The position numbers and the translations under genes are program-made. DNA of 64,000 bases, taken from NCBI GenBank assembly GCA_017508425.1, contig JAFVYZ010000021.1, positions 1 to 64,000 on the forward strand, in the 5' to 3' direction. The notes beneath the pieces are model-generated. The model worked only from the letters and a program-made list of their open reading frames with translations, was not told where the DNA came from and made no database searches. Positions 1-8,228 of the stretch are shown one piece after another; position 1 is the stretch's first letter; every line of letters begins with the position of its first letter. Source of the DNA: Clostridia bacterium. Lineage in GTDB: Bacteria > Bacillota > Clostridia > Oscillospirales > CAG-272.

Positions 1-107
1 GCTGTCATTCACTACCGCTCGGCCGTTCGCTTCGCTCTCTACCTCCGACTTATTCGCCCTTCGGGCTCATAACCCGGGAGCGCGCAGCGCAAGCCGCGCC
101 ACGCGAG

Positions 108-147
108 CAAAACGAAAAAAGCACCCACAAGGGGTGCTTTTTCGTTT
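108..147 (-). terminator. Terminator of the tRNA-Leu/tRNA-fMet transcript
   Basis: An inverted repeat GCACCC-acaag-GGGTGC is flanked by an A-run on one side and a T-run on the other, so it can end transcription on either strand. It begins immediately after the CCA end of the minus-strand initiator tRNA. Positions 1-107 contain no gene that I can recognise, only a short hairpin-forming sequence near 50-66. Confidence 0.75.
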
Positions 148-225
<78 letters not shown>

Positions 226-240
226 ATATGAAATTGAAAA

Positions 241-329
241 TGGTGCCGGAGAACGGGGTCGAACCGTCACGGAGATCTCTCTCCACGGGATTTTAAGTCC
301 CGGGTGTCTGCCAATTCCACCACTCCGGC
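241..329 (-). tRNA. tRNA-Leu (anticodon TAA)
   Basis: The minus-strand sequence starts GCCGGAG, ends CTCCGGC plus A and CCA, carries a long variable arm typical of class II tRNAs, and has anticodon TAA. It is the first gene of a two-tRNA transcript, 15 bp upstream of tRNA-fMet. Confidence 0.96.
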
Positions 330-367
330 GTGCCGGCAGAGGGGCGTCCCGCCTCGCTTGCCATAGT

Positions 368-396
368 ATTATAGCACAAGCACACCCTCTTGTCAA
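368..396 (-). promoter_or_regulatory. SigA-type promoter for the tRNA pair
   Basis: On the minus strand a perfect TTGACA (391-396) and TATAAT (368-373) are separated by 17 bp, about 40 bp upstream of tRNA-Leu. Confidence 0.9.
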
Positions 397-414
397 CCCT
401 TTTTGAAAAATTTA

Positions 415-443
415 TTGACACCGTTTTGTTTTCGCGTTATACT
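415..443 (+). promoter_or_regulatory. SigA-type promoter of the rsmF-like gene
   Basis: TTGACA (415-420), a 17-bp spacer and TATACT (438-443) lie 45 bp upstream of the start codon, back to back with the tRNA promoter. Confidence 0.88.
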
Positions 444-487
444 TTATTATATATGGCATTATATGCCGGAAAGGGGGCAATTATACC

Positions 488-1852
488 ATGATTCCCGAAC
501 AATTTTTGGAACGGATGCACCGACTCTTAGGATCCGATGAATACAATCGGTTCGTTGAGGCCCTATCGAAGCCGCCCGTACGTGCGTTTCGTGTAAACAC
601 CAAAAAGACCGACGCCGCACACCTGTTGCCCCTACTGCCCTTTGCGACCAAGCCTCTTGATTTTATCCCGAACGCCTTTTATGCAACCGAGGACAAGGTG
701 GGGGCTCTCCCCTTCCACCACGCAGGGATGCTCTATATGCAAGATCCCTCCGCGATCAGTGCCATTGCGGCCGTCAGCATTACCCCCGGTGCGCGCGTCA
801 TAGATCTTTGTGCCGCCCCGGGTGGCAAATCCACGCAGCTTGCCGCCGCGATCGGCGAGAATGGCGTTTTGATATCAAACGAATATGTCACCACACGATG
901 CAGAATTCTTCAAGGCAACGTCGAGCGCATGGGCGTTTCGAACACGGTGGTCACCAACCTTGCAACCGATGCGCTTGCCGACTTTTACGGTGATTGCTTT
1001 GATCTTGTGGTCGCCGACGCCCCCTGCTCGGGTGAGGGGATGCTCAGAAAATACGAGGTTGCAGGCGAGGAATGGAGCGAGGAGAACGTCGCGCTTTGTG
1101 CCGTGCGTCAGCGCGACATTTTAAACAACGCCGCCAAATTGGTCACCCCCGGCGGACAATTGCTTTACTCCACCTGCACCTTCTCACTTGAGGAAAACGA
1201 GCAAAACGTGTCGTGGTTTCTTGATACCCACCCCGACTTTACCCTCATCCCCGTAAACCCTGCCGTTGCGGCAATCACTGCCGATGGTATCAGTGTCGGT
1301 GGGCGTGATCTTACGCTTTGCCGCCGCTTTTATCCGCACAAGGCCGACGGCGAGGGGCAGTTCCTCGCGTTGATGACACGAAGTGAAGGTGGCACGCCAC
1401 GCAAATCCCTAAAAACGAACGCCCAGCCCCTCTCGCGCGCCGAGCAAGCGCTCCTTTCGGATTTTCTTGCCGACACGCTGCACGACATGCCAAACGGCAA
1501 GGTTTTCCGCCTGCGCGACAATGTTTTCCTCGCGCCCGATATTCCCCTGCCCCCGTCGGGCGTATTTGCCGCGGGTGTGTGTGTCGGCACACTTGCGAAA
1601 AACCGCATTGAGCCGCATCACCAGCTCTTCTCTGCCCTTGGCAAGCACTTTTGCCGCAAGCTTCATCTCACTGCTACCGATCCACGCGTAGAAAAATACC
1701 TGCGCGGCGAGGAGATCGACTGCCCCGAGCTCCAAAACGAGAAAAACGGCTACGTTTGCGTGCTTTTTGAGGGCGCACCGCTCGGCGGCGGCAAGTGCGT
1801 TTCGGGAAAACTGAAAAATCACTACCCCAAGGGTCTTCGAAACAAAAATTAA
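488..1852 (+). CDS. rRNA (cytosine-C5) methyltransferase, RsmF/NOL1-NOP2-Sun family
   Basis: This cytoplasmic SAM-dependent enzyme should methylate C5 of a cytosine in 16S rRNA. Visible motifs are the SAM-binding CAAPGGKS (from residue 108), the PCS cysteine in DAPCSGEG (Cys180) and the catalytic TCT motif in STCTFS (about Cys230). The region after about residue 310 resembles the RsmF C-terminal RNA-binding extension rather than the short RsmB form. The length of 454 aa fits RsmF proteins of Firmicutes. The ATG is preceded by GGAAAGGGGG. The ABC transporter pair follows after 25 bp and may be cotranscribed. The exact target base cannot be read from sequence. Confidence 0.9.
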   Translation: MIPEQFLERMHRLLGSDEYNRFVEALSKPPVRAFRVNTKKTDAAHLLPLLPFATKPLDFIPNAFYATEDKVGALPFHHAGMLYMQDPSAISAIAAVSITPGARVIDLCAAPGGKSTQLAAAIGENGVLISNEYVTTRCRILQGNVERMGVSNTVVTNLATDALADFYGDCFDLVVADAPCSGEGMLRKYEVAGEEWSEENVALCAVRQRDILNNAAKLVTPGGQLLYSTCTFSLEENEQNVSWFLDTHPDFTLIPVNPAVAAITADGISVGGRDLTLCRRFYPHKADGEGQFLALMTRSEGGTPRKSLKTNAQPLSRAEQALLSDFLADTLHDMPNGKVFRLRDNVFLAPDIPLPPSGVFAAGVCVGTLAKNRIEPHHQLFSALGKHFCRKLHLTATDPRVEKYLRGEEIDCPELQNEKNGYVCVLFEGAPLGGGKCVSGKLKNHYPKGLRNKN

Positions 1853-1877
1853 CGCCCACGGGCGAAAGGAGCTTCTT

Positions 1878-2594
1878 ATGTTAACCGTTTCCCACGTAAC
1901 CAAAAGCTACGGCAAGAATATTGCCTGCAATGACATCTCATTCCACCTTGAAAAAGGCGGCGTTACCGTCCTTTTGGGCCCGAACGGGGCGGGAAAAAGC
2001 ACCCTTCTTAAGTGCATTACGGGCTTTTTGCGCTACCGTGGCGACATACAAATCGGCAGCATTCCCAACAAAACGGTGGCGGCAAAGCGCATCTTTGGCT
2101 ACGTGCCCGAGATTCCCTCGCTTTACCCGAACCTCACGGTTGCCGAGCACATGGAGTTTCTCGCGCGTGCCTACGGGCTCTCCGATTACCGCGCGTATGC
2201 CGACGAGCTCCTTGACCGCTTTGAGCTGAGCGATAAAAAAAGCAAGTTTGGCGACGAGCTCTCAAAGGGTATGCAGCAAAAGCTGAACCTTTGCCTCGGG
2301 CTCCTGCCGCGTCCACAGCTCCTTTTGATGGACGAGCCGATGATCGGGCTTGACCCGCACGCGATCAAGGAGCTAAAGGAGATCATTGCCGAAATGAGAG
2401 CGGACGGGAGAACCGTGCTGGTTTCCACGCACATGATCGACAGCATCGATATGCTGTGGGATCGCACTCTCATCATGCAGGGCGGAAGCTTGCGCGCGAA
2501 CGTCACCCGCGAGGAGCTTGCCGCACGCGGTGAAGCGCTCGAGGAGCTGTTCTTTGCCATCACCGAGGGCAAAGAACAAGTGGAGGAGGCATAA
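1878..2594 (+). CDS. ABC transporter ATP-binding protein
   Basis: A 238-aa cytoplasmic ATPase subunit with Walker A GPNGAGKS (about residues 35-42), a degenerate signature SKGMQQK and Walker B LLLMDEP, followed by the H-loop region STHM. The start is the ATG behind AAAGGAG. It ends 5 bp before the permease gene at 2600, so the two almost certainly form one exporter. The substrate is unknown. The ATPase resembles CcmA-type subunits of exporters rather than importers, and no solute-binding protein is nearby. Confidence 0.92.
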   Translation: MLTVSHVTKSYGKNIACNDISFHLEKGGVTVLLGPNGAGKSTLLKCITGFLRYRGDIQIGSIPNKTVAAKRIFGYVPEIPSLYPNLTVAEHMEFLARAYGLSDYRAYADELLDRFELSDKKSKFGDELSKGMQQKLNLCLGLLPRPQLLLMDEPMIGLDPHAIKELKEIIAEMRADGRTVLVSTHMIDSIDMLWDRTLIMQGGSLRANVTREELAARGEALEELFFAITEGKEQVEEA

Positions 2595-2599
2595 GCGCC

Positions 2600-4234
2600 A
2601 TGCGTATGACGCTATATTACATCACGCACACCGTGAAAAACCAGATCCGCAAGCTCTTTCGCACCTGGGTGGCGGTGTTTTTGCTGGTTTGCCTTTTGGC
2701 AGGTGTGATCTTTGGGCTTGGTGCTGCGGCGCTTGCCTCGCTGTTCGAGGAGAACGAGCCGAACGGGGATGACCATTATGAGGAAACGCTCCCCGACGAT
2801 GATGCAGCCGCCCCCGATCCCGCAGAGATCGTGGCACTCACGGAGCTACTCACGGGCGGGATCGTGCTGATCGTGCTCTTTTTCGCGGCGTTCTCCGCCG
2901 ACAAAAGCGGAAGCTCGATTTTCCAAATGGCAGATGTCAATCTGCTTTTCCAAGCGCCCCTCTCGCCGCAAGCGGTGCTTTTGTTCCGCCTGGTGATGCA
3001 GGCAGGCACCTCGCTGCTTGCCACGCTGTATCTCCTCTTTCAGGTCCCCAACCTGGTGCTCAACCTCGGTCTTGGCATCGGTGCCGCCTTTGCTATCCTT
3101 GGCGCATGGTTTTTGCTTCTTATTTATCAAAAGCTGATCTCGGTGCTCCTTTACACCGTTTGCTCAACCAAGGAGAATCTCAAAAAGCGGATACGTCCCG
3201 CACTTTATGTGCTACTTGGCGTGATCGGCGTTTCCTTTATCCTTTTCAGCAAGCCCTATGGGAACGACTATTTTGCCGCCGCCTGTGCTTTTTTCAACGC
3301 CCCCGTCACGCGCTATATTCCCGTTTGGGGGTGGCTGAAGGCAATGGTCATGTGCGCCCTTTCAAGCAACGTCGCGGGGCTTTTGCTCTCGGTATTGGCG
3401 CTGATCCTGCTCGGCTTACTGCTCTTATTTATCATACGTCGGCAAAAAGCGGATTTTTACGAGGAAGCCATGGCACGCTCCGAGGAGACCGCCGCCCTGC
3501 GGGAAGCACAGCAAACAGCAGGTGTCAAGCAGCGCAAAAAGGATCGCGGCGAGCGGTTGAAGCGCAACGGCTTTGCACGCGGCAACGGTGCCACGGTCTA
3601 TTTTCAAAAGGCGCTTTACAATCGCTTCCGCTTTGCCTATTTGTGCGTGTTCACCAAGACGTCTATCACCTATCTTATGGTGGCGCTCGGCGTGTCGGCA
3701 TTGATGCAATTTTCGCTTAAGATCTCCTTTTTCCCTGCTGTAGCGCTCACCCTCGCGGGACTTTCCTTTTACCGTGCGCTGGGCAATCCCATTGCCACGG
3801 ATATCGCGCAGGAGCATTTCTTCCTCGTGCCCGACAGTGCACACCGCAAGGTGTTTTTCTCCTTTGCCGCAGGTATTGTCAACAGTGCGCTTGACCTTTT
3901 ACCCGCCTTTCTGCTGTCAGCAGTTTTGCTGCGCGCCGATCCCCTTGAAGCGTCGGTGTGGGCTTTGCTGGTCCTCTCCCTTGGCGCGTTTTCCGATGCC
4001 GTTGGCATGTTTATCGACCTTTCCCTCTCCACGGGGCTCTCGCAAATGCTAAAGTCCCTCGTGCAGATTTTGTTCGTTTATTTCGGCATTGCGCCGACCG
4101 CGATCCTGATGGTCCTCGGCTTTGCCCTCGATCGGCTGCTTTTGTTTGCCCTCTTGGCAACGCTGCTAAACCTTGCGATCACAGCACTCTCCCTTGCGCT
4201 CTCCCCTCTTTTCATCGAGCGCGGCAGAAAATAA
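2600..4234 (+). CDS. ABC exporter membrane protein (putative ABC exporter family)
   Basis: A 544-aa polytopic membrane protein with a first transmembrane segment at about residues 22-48, an acidic outer loop, about five more segments to residue 280, a basic cytoplasmic linker rich in K/R/E at about 285-325, and a second membrane half to the C-terminus. This arrangement matches the large putative ABC exporter permeases of Clostridia. It sits directly downstream of its ATPase and ends at a strong terminator. The cargo is not predictable. It could serve self-protection or lipid/peptide export. Confidence 0.82.
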   Translation: MRMTLYYITHTVKNQIRKLFRTWVAVFLLVCLLAGVIFGLGAAALASLFEENEPNGDDHYEETLPDDDAAAPDPAEIVALTELLTGGIVLIVLFFAAFSADKSGSSIFQMADVNLLFQAPLSPQAVLLFRLVMQAGTSLLATLYLLFQVPNLVLNLGLGIGAAFAILGAWFLLLIYQKLISVLLYTVCSTKENLKKRIRPALYVLLGVIGVSFILFSKPYGNDYFAAACAFFNAPVTRYIPVWGWLKAMVMCALSSNVAGLLLSVLALILLGLLLLFIIRRQKADFYEEAMARSEETAALREAQQTAGVKQRKKDRGERLKRNGFARGNGATVYFQKALYNRFRFAYLCVFTKTSITYLMVALGVSALMQFSLKISFFPAVALTLAGLSFYRALGNPIATDIAQEHFFLVPDSAHRKVFFSFAAGIVNSALDLLPAFLLSAVLLRADPLEASVWALLVLSLGAFSDAVGMFIDLSLSTGLSQMLKSLVQILFVYFGIAPTAILMVLGFALDRLLLFALLATLLNLAITALSLALSPLFIERGRK

Positions 4235-4240
4235 AGTCAA

Positions 4241-4270
4241 AACACCCCCGACAGCCATCGGGGGTGTTTT
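4241..4270. terminator. Bidirectional terminator
   Basis: A perfect 11-bp stem (AACACCCCCGA / TCGGGGGTGTT) with a 6-base loop lies between the convergent exporter gene and degV. The A-run and T-run flanks suit termination from both sides. Confidence 0.92.
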
Positions 4271-4282
4271 ATATATCATCAT

Positions 4283-5131
4283 TTACTTATGCATAAAGAG
4301 TACGCCCAGCGTGTTTCTGCCACAATGCGCGGAAACCGTACAGCCCGCGCGCGTCACGTGAACCTCACCCCAAGGGGCCAGGGCCTTGACCTGCTCCACG
4401 CACGCCGAAACGATCTCCTCATCGCACCCTGCGTGCGTCACAAATACGTGCGAGGTATCAATGCCCTCGGCATCTCCGATGCGATCGGCAATGTACTGCT
4501 GAAGCACACGTGCAAATTTGCCGCGGTACTTCTTGGCAACACCCATCTTACCGCCATGCACCGTAATGCAGGGCTTTAATTGCAGCACGCCTGCCGCGAG
4601 CGCCGCCACGGCCGAGCAACGGCCGCCCTTGTGCAAAAATTCAAGATTATCGATCACAAACGAGGCATCGACCTTGTCAACCAATGCCGCACACTCCTTC
4701 GCGATCTCGGCGGCGGACATCCCCTTTTTCGCCATTTCAGCGGCGGCAAGCACCAACAAACCGCCACCCGTTGAGAGGTTTCTTGTATCCACCACGTACA
4801 CGTCGGGGTAATTCGAGGCAGCAAGACGCGCATTGTTATAGGTCGAGGACATCTCGGCACTGATGGTAAAGAACACCACGGCGTCGCCCGCCCGGGTCCG
4901 CTCCTCAAAAAACGCGCAAAAGGCCGCAATGTTGGGCGCAGCCGTCTTGGGAAGCTCCCCCTTGACCTCGTAATGACGGTAGATCCCCTCGGGGTCGATA
5001 TCCACCCCATCGGTATAACAGCAGCCGCCGAGATTAACGGACAAGGGAAGAATGCCAATGCCGTATTTTTCAATCAACGCACGTCCGATGTCGGTCGTGC
5101 TGTCACTGCAAATAATTACTCTTTTGCTCAT
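4283..5131 (-). CDS. DegV family fatty-acid-binding protein
   Basis: A 282-aa cytosolic DegV/FakB-type protein. These proteins hold a fatty acid in a buried pocket and present its carboxylate to the kinase FakA for phosphorylation. The family signature is visible as DSTTD near the N-terminus, SAEMSSTYNNA at about residues 92-102, and HKGGRCS in the middle. No fakA/Dak-like kinase gene is in this window. The start lies 4 bp after the stop of the acyl-CoA-synthetase-like gene, so the two are translationally close. That pairing suggests a shared role with acyl chains. Confidence 0.88.
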   Translation of the reverse strand: MSKRVIICSDSTTDIGRALIEKYGIGILPLSVNLGGCCYTDGVDIDPEGIYRHYEVKGELPKTAAPNIAAFCAFFEERTRAGDAVVFFTISAEMSSTYNNARLAASNYPDVYVVDTRNLSTGGGLLVLAAAEMAKKGMSAAEIAKECAALVDKVDASFVIDNLEFLHKGGRCSAVAALAAGVLQLKPCITVHGGKMGVAKKYRGKFARVLQQYIADRIGDAEGIDTSHVFVTHAGCDEEIVSACVEQVKALAPWGEVHVTRAGCTVSAHCGRNTLGVLFMHK

Positions 5132-5135
5132 GGTC

Positions 5136-6749
5136 TTACTCCTCTTGACTGAAGTCTTCCTCGCCTTGGGCGGCGATCAGCATTTGTATGATCTCCTCAC
5201 GCACGAGCGCGCCCGACGCATCACGCGGCAGGGGCTCGGCGCTCAAAGCAAACAGGGCAATTCGTGCATCCTCGGCCACGCCCTCGTTGACGTTGCCGAG
5301 CCACTCCGATGTGGCCCTTTCAAGATCCTCGTTGGTATAATCTTTCCCCAAAATATGCTCCAGGTCCTCGATATTCGGCACCAGCATCACCGCAAGCTCT
5401 ACGCCCTCGGCGGTAGGCACGCCGACCGCGGCAGCCTCCTTGATAAGCGGGCTTTGCCGCAAAAGACGTTGGATCTCCTCGGGGGAAATCACAGTTCCAT
5501 TCCCCAACACGATGGCGTTGACGGTCTTGCCCACCACGTGCAAAAATCCGTTTTCATCCACACGGCCGCGCTCTCCCGTCGGAGTGCCGTTGACCAAAAT
5601 ATCACCGCTACCGTCTTGCTGCGGATGGCCAATGTCAAGCACACCCTTAAGTACCTTGCCGGCCGTACCGTCAAGGTATGCGGCAGGAGAGGTCACCGCG
5701 GCCAGCCTGCCGCACTCGGCAAGGCCGTACGTGCAAGCGGTAAAAATGCCGATCTGACGAAGACCCTTCGAAAGCATCGCCTCAAGAGGCGTGCCCACCA
5801 AAAACAGGCAACGGAGCGCACCGCCGAAGGGGGCGCGGGCCGACGAAAGCAAACGGGTCTTCAGGGCCTGACGGGCCGACAAGGGTCTTACGGGGTCGGT
5901 GGTCGCGATCACACGGCGGATCTCACGCTCACGGCCCTCGGCCAAGGACCAAAATTTATCGTAAAGCTTGGCCGCAAGATAGGGCACCGTCACCATGCAG
6001 GTGGGGTGGATCTCACGCATGTTGGAAAGCAGTCGGCGCGTGCCCTCGGCGAACGCGACCGACGCGCCCTGCGACAGGGGGAACAAAAGCCCCAACAGGG
6101 CCTCATGTGCCTGTGCCAGCGGCAGGACCGACAAGAAGGTGTCACGGGTACCGATCGCATTCGATTCGGCAAGCAAGCGCACCGTTTCGACCATGGCCTC
6201 GTGCGAGAGAGCGATGTCCCGGCCGTGCGAAGAAAATACGGCCGCCACCGCCTTGAGGTCAATCGGGGCCTCAAAGACCGTGTATTCGCCCGAGGCGATC
6301 ATTGCCCGCCCCTTCTCCATCAGGGGGCAAAGATCCTCATAACAATAGACGGGCAGCGAAAGGGCCTCGGCACGCACCTTCAGATCGCGATCGCAAAGGA
6401 TGGCGCAAGCGCCGCACCGCTCGACCAACGCCGCGAAATCCTCATCCCCGATCGACACGGAGGCCAGCACCGGCAGGCCTGCGCCGCAAAGGAGCGAAAG
6501 AAACGAGAGGGTCTGCATATAACTGTTTTTACCCCAAAGCAACACACGGGGAGCTTTGGGCAAAAGCGGCTCCAGCGCCGTTCCGAGTGCCTCGATCTCT
6601 TCAAAAAGACGTCCGTAGGAAATGTGCTGATAAAAGCCCGATCTTTTTTCATGGATCGCCACGCACGTGCCAAATCGCATCGCGCTGTATTCCAGCATTT
6701 CGCGCAGGTCCGAAAACCTGCCCACATCACGGGTTCCGTTCGTAGCCAT
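5136..6749 (-). CDS. Degenerate AMP-binding (ANL superfamily) protein
   Basis: A 537-aa protein with the overall layout of long-chain acyl-CoA synthetases: a large N-domain, a TYGLAECG segment where active enzymes have the YGxTE motif, and a C-domain beginning near GFLHVVGKTVNAI. Key motifs are damaged. The nucleotide-gripping P-loop (TSGTTGxPK) is replaced by FSSHGRDIALSH at about residue 192, the D of YRTGD is missing before GFLHVVG, and the C-terminal catalytic lysine (normally PLT..GKI.R) is absent from PLPRDASGALVREE. It may be a binding or scaffold protein rather than an active adenylating enzyme. It lies between purB and degV, with a GGAGG site before its ATG. Confidence 0.75.
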   Translation of the reverse strand: MATNGTRDVGRFSDLREMLEYSAMRFGTCVAIHEKRSGFYQHISYGRLFEEIEALGTALEPLLPKAPRVLLWGKNSYMQTLSFLSLLCGAGLPVLASVSIGDEDFAALVERCGACAILCDRDLKVRAEALSLPVYCYEDLCPLMEKGRAMIASGEYTVFEAPIDLKAVAAVFSSHGRDIALSHEAMVETVRLLAESNAIGTRDTFLSVLPLAQAHEALLGLLFPLSQGASVAFAEGTRRLLSNMREIHPTCMVTVPYLAAKLYDKFWSLAEGREREIRRVIATTDPVRPLSARQALKTRLLSSARAPFGGALRCLFLVGTPLEAMLSKGLRQIGIFTACTYGLAECGRLAAVTSPAAYLDGTAGKVLKGVLDIGHPQQDGSGDILVNGTPTGERGRVDENGFLHVVGKTVNAIVLGNGTVISPEEIQRLLRQSPLIKEAAAVGVPTAEGVELAVMLVPNIEDLEHILGKDYTNEDLERATSEWLGNVNEGVAEDARIALFALSAEPLPRDASGALVREEIIQMLIAAQGEEDFSQEE

Positions 6750-6777
6750 AACACGCCTCCTTTTTGATTGTGCCGAT

Positions 6778-8208
6778 TTATACCGTCAGTGTCATCCCGT
6801 CAAGAGCCTCAACGTCAGAAAGGACAGGTTCGATCTCATCTTTAATAAATCGCTCCACCTGCTCGGGGCAGCGGCCGATGTAATCGGCAGGATTTAAAAG
6901 CTTTTCAATATCCGACAGGTCCATCCCAAAGCGCGGATCGCCGGCAATGCGCTCGAGAAGATCGTTGGGCTTGCCCTCCTCCTTGACCATACGGCCGGCC
7001 TCCATCGCGTGCTCGCGAAGGACCTCGTGCAGGGTCTGGCGATCTCCGCCGCGCTTCACCGCGGCCATAAGGATGTTCTCGGATGCCATAAAGGGCAGCT
7101 CCGCCGCCACGCGCGAGGCGATCACCTTGGGGTACACCACCAAGCCGTCGGTGACGTTGATATAAACGTTTAAGATCGCATCAATGGCAAGGAAGCCCTC
7201 GGACATGGCGATGCGGCGGTTGGCCGAATCGTCCAGCGTGCGCTCCATCCACTGGGTGGAGTGCGTGATCGCCGTATTGGTCACGCCCGAAATGACCGCG
7301 CGGCAAAGCGCACCGATCCTCTCGCAGCGCATCGGGTTTCTTTTATAAGGCATAGCCGAGGAGCCGATTTGGCTCTTTTCAAAGGGCTCCTCGATCTCCT
7401 TGAAGGACTGGAGCAGGCGCACGTCGTTTGAGAACTTGTATGCGCTTTGCGCGATGCCCGAAAGCACGCTCATGATGCGGCTGTCAAATTTGCGGCTGTA
7501 GGTTTGGCCACTGACGGGAACCACCTTGTCAAAGCCCATTTCCTTGGCAATGTATTCCTCGATCTCATCGATCTTTTTGCTGTCGCCGTCAAACAGCTCC
7601 ATAAAGCTGGCCTGCGTGCCCGTCGTACCCTTGGAGCCCAAAAGCGCCAAGGTGGAAAGCACGTATTCAAGATCCTTGTAATCCAGCAAAAGGTCGTAGA
7701 GCCAAAGAGTGGCGCGCTTACCGACCGTCACCATTTGTGCCGGCTGCAGGTGCGTGTAGCCAAGGGCCGGAAGGTCCTTATATTTCATCGCAAAATCGGC
7801 CAAATTCTTCATCACGCGCGCGAGCTTGCCGCGCACCAAAAGCAGGGCCTCGCGGTAAATGATCATATCGGCGTTATCCTGTGCATACGCGGACGTCGCG
7901 CCCAAATGGATGATCGGGCGAGCCTTGGGGCAAACGTCCCCCCAGGCGTGAATGTAGGCCATCACGTCGTGACGGAGCTTTTTCTCATATTCGGCGGCAA
8001 GGTCCAGATCCAGGTCCTTTTCGTGTGCCTTCATCTCGGCAATTTGCTCGTCCGTAATGGCAAGACCCGCCCTTTGCTCGGCCTCGGCCAACGCGATCCA
8101 CAAACGGCGAAAGGTCAAGGGCCTTTTTTCAGCCGAGAACAAATATTGCATCTCTTTGGATGCATAACGGGTGGAAAAGGGAGAAACGTAACCGGTCGTA
8201 TTCAACAT
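6778..8208 (-). CDS. purB: Adenylosuccinate lyase
   Basis: This cytosolic enzyme catalyses two fumarate-releasing steps: SAICAR to AICAR in purine synthesis and adenylosuccinate to AMP. The fumarase/aspartase superfamily signature SSAMPYKRNP is present at about residues 290-299, together with the upstream GSKGTTGTQAS and THLQPAQ segments. The length of 476 aa fits the family. The start chosen at 8208 has AGGAAG six bases upstream. In-frame starts further upstream overlap that ribosome binding site. It follows comM by about 20 bp in the same operon. Confidence 0.96.
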   Translation of the reverse strand: MLNTTGYVSPFSTRYASKEMQYLFSAEKRPLTFRRLWIALAEAEQRAGLAITDEQIAEMKAHEKDLDLDLAAEYEKKLRHDVMAYIHAWGDVCPKARPIIHLGATSAYAQDNADMIIYREALLLVRGKLARVMKNLADFAMKYKDLPALGYTHLQPAQMVTVGKRATLWLYDLLLDYKDLEYVLSTLALLGSKGTTGTQASFMELFDGDSKKIDEIEEYIAKEMGFDKVVPVSGQTYSRKFDSRIMSVLSGIAQSAYKFSNDVRLLQSFKEIEEPFEKSQIGSSAMPYKRNPMRCERIGALCRAVISGVTNTAITHSTQWMERTLDDSANRRIAMSEGFLAIDAILNVYINVTDGLVVYPKVIASRVAAELPFMASENILMAAVKRGGDRQTLHEVLREHAMEAGRMVKEEGKPNDLLERIAGDPRFGMDLSDIEKLLNPADYIGRCPEQVERFIKDEIEPVLSDVEALDGMTLTV

Positions 8209-8228
8209 AATCATCTTCCTTTCGGGGA

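Noticed and set aside
5052..6767. A 571-codon plus-strand frame opposite the ANL-like gene
   Set aside because: No known domain, no proper start signal, and it is a mirror of a gene with a good ribosome binding site and operon context.
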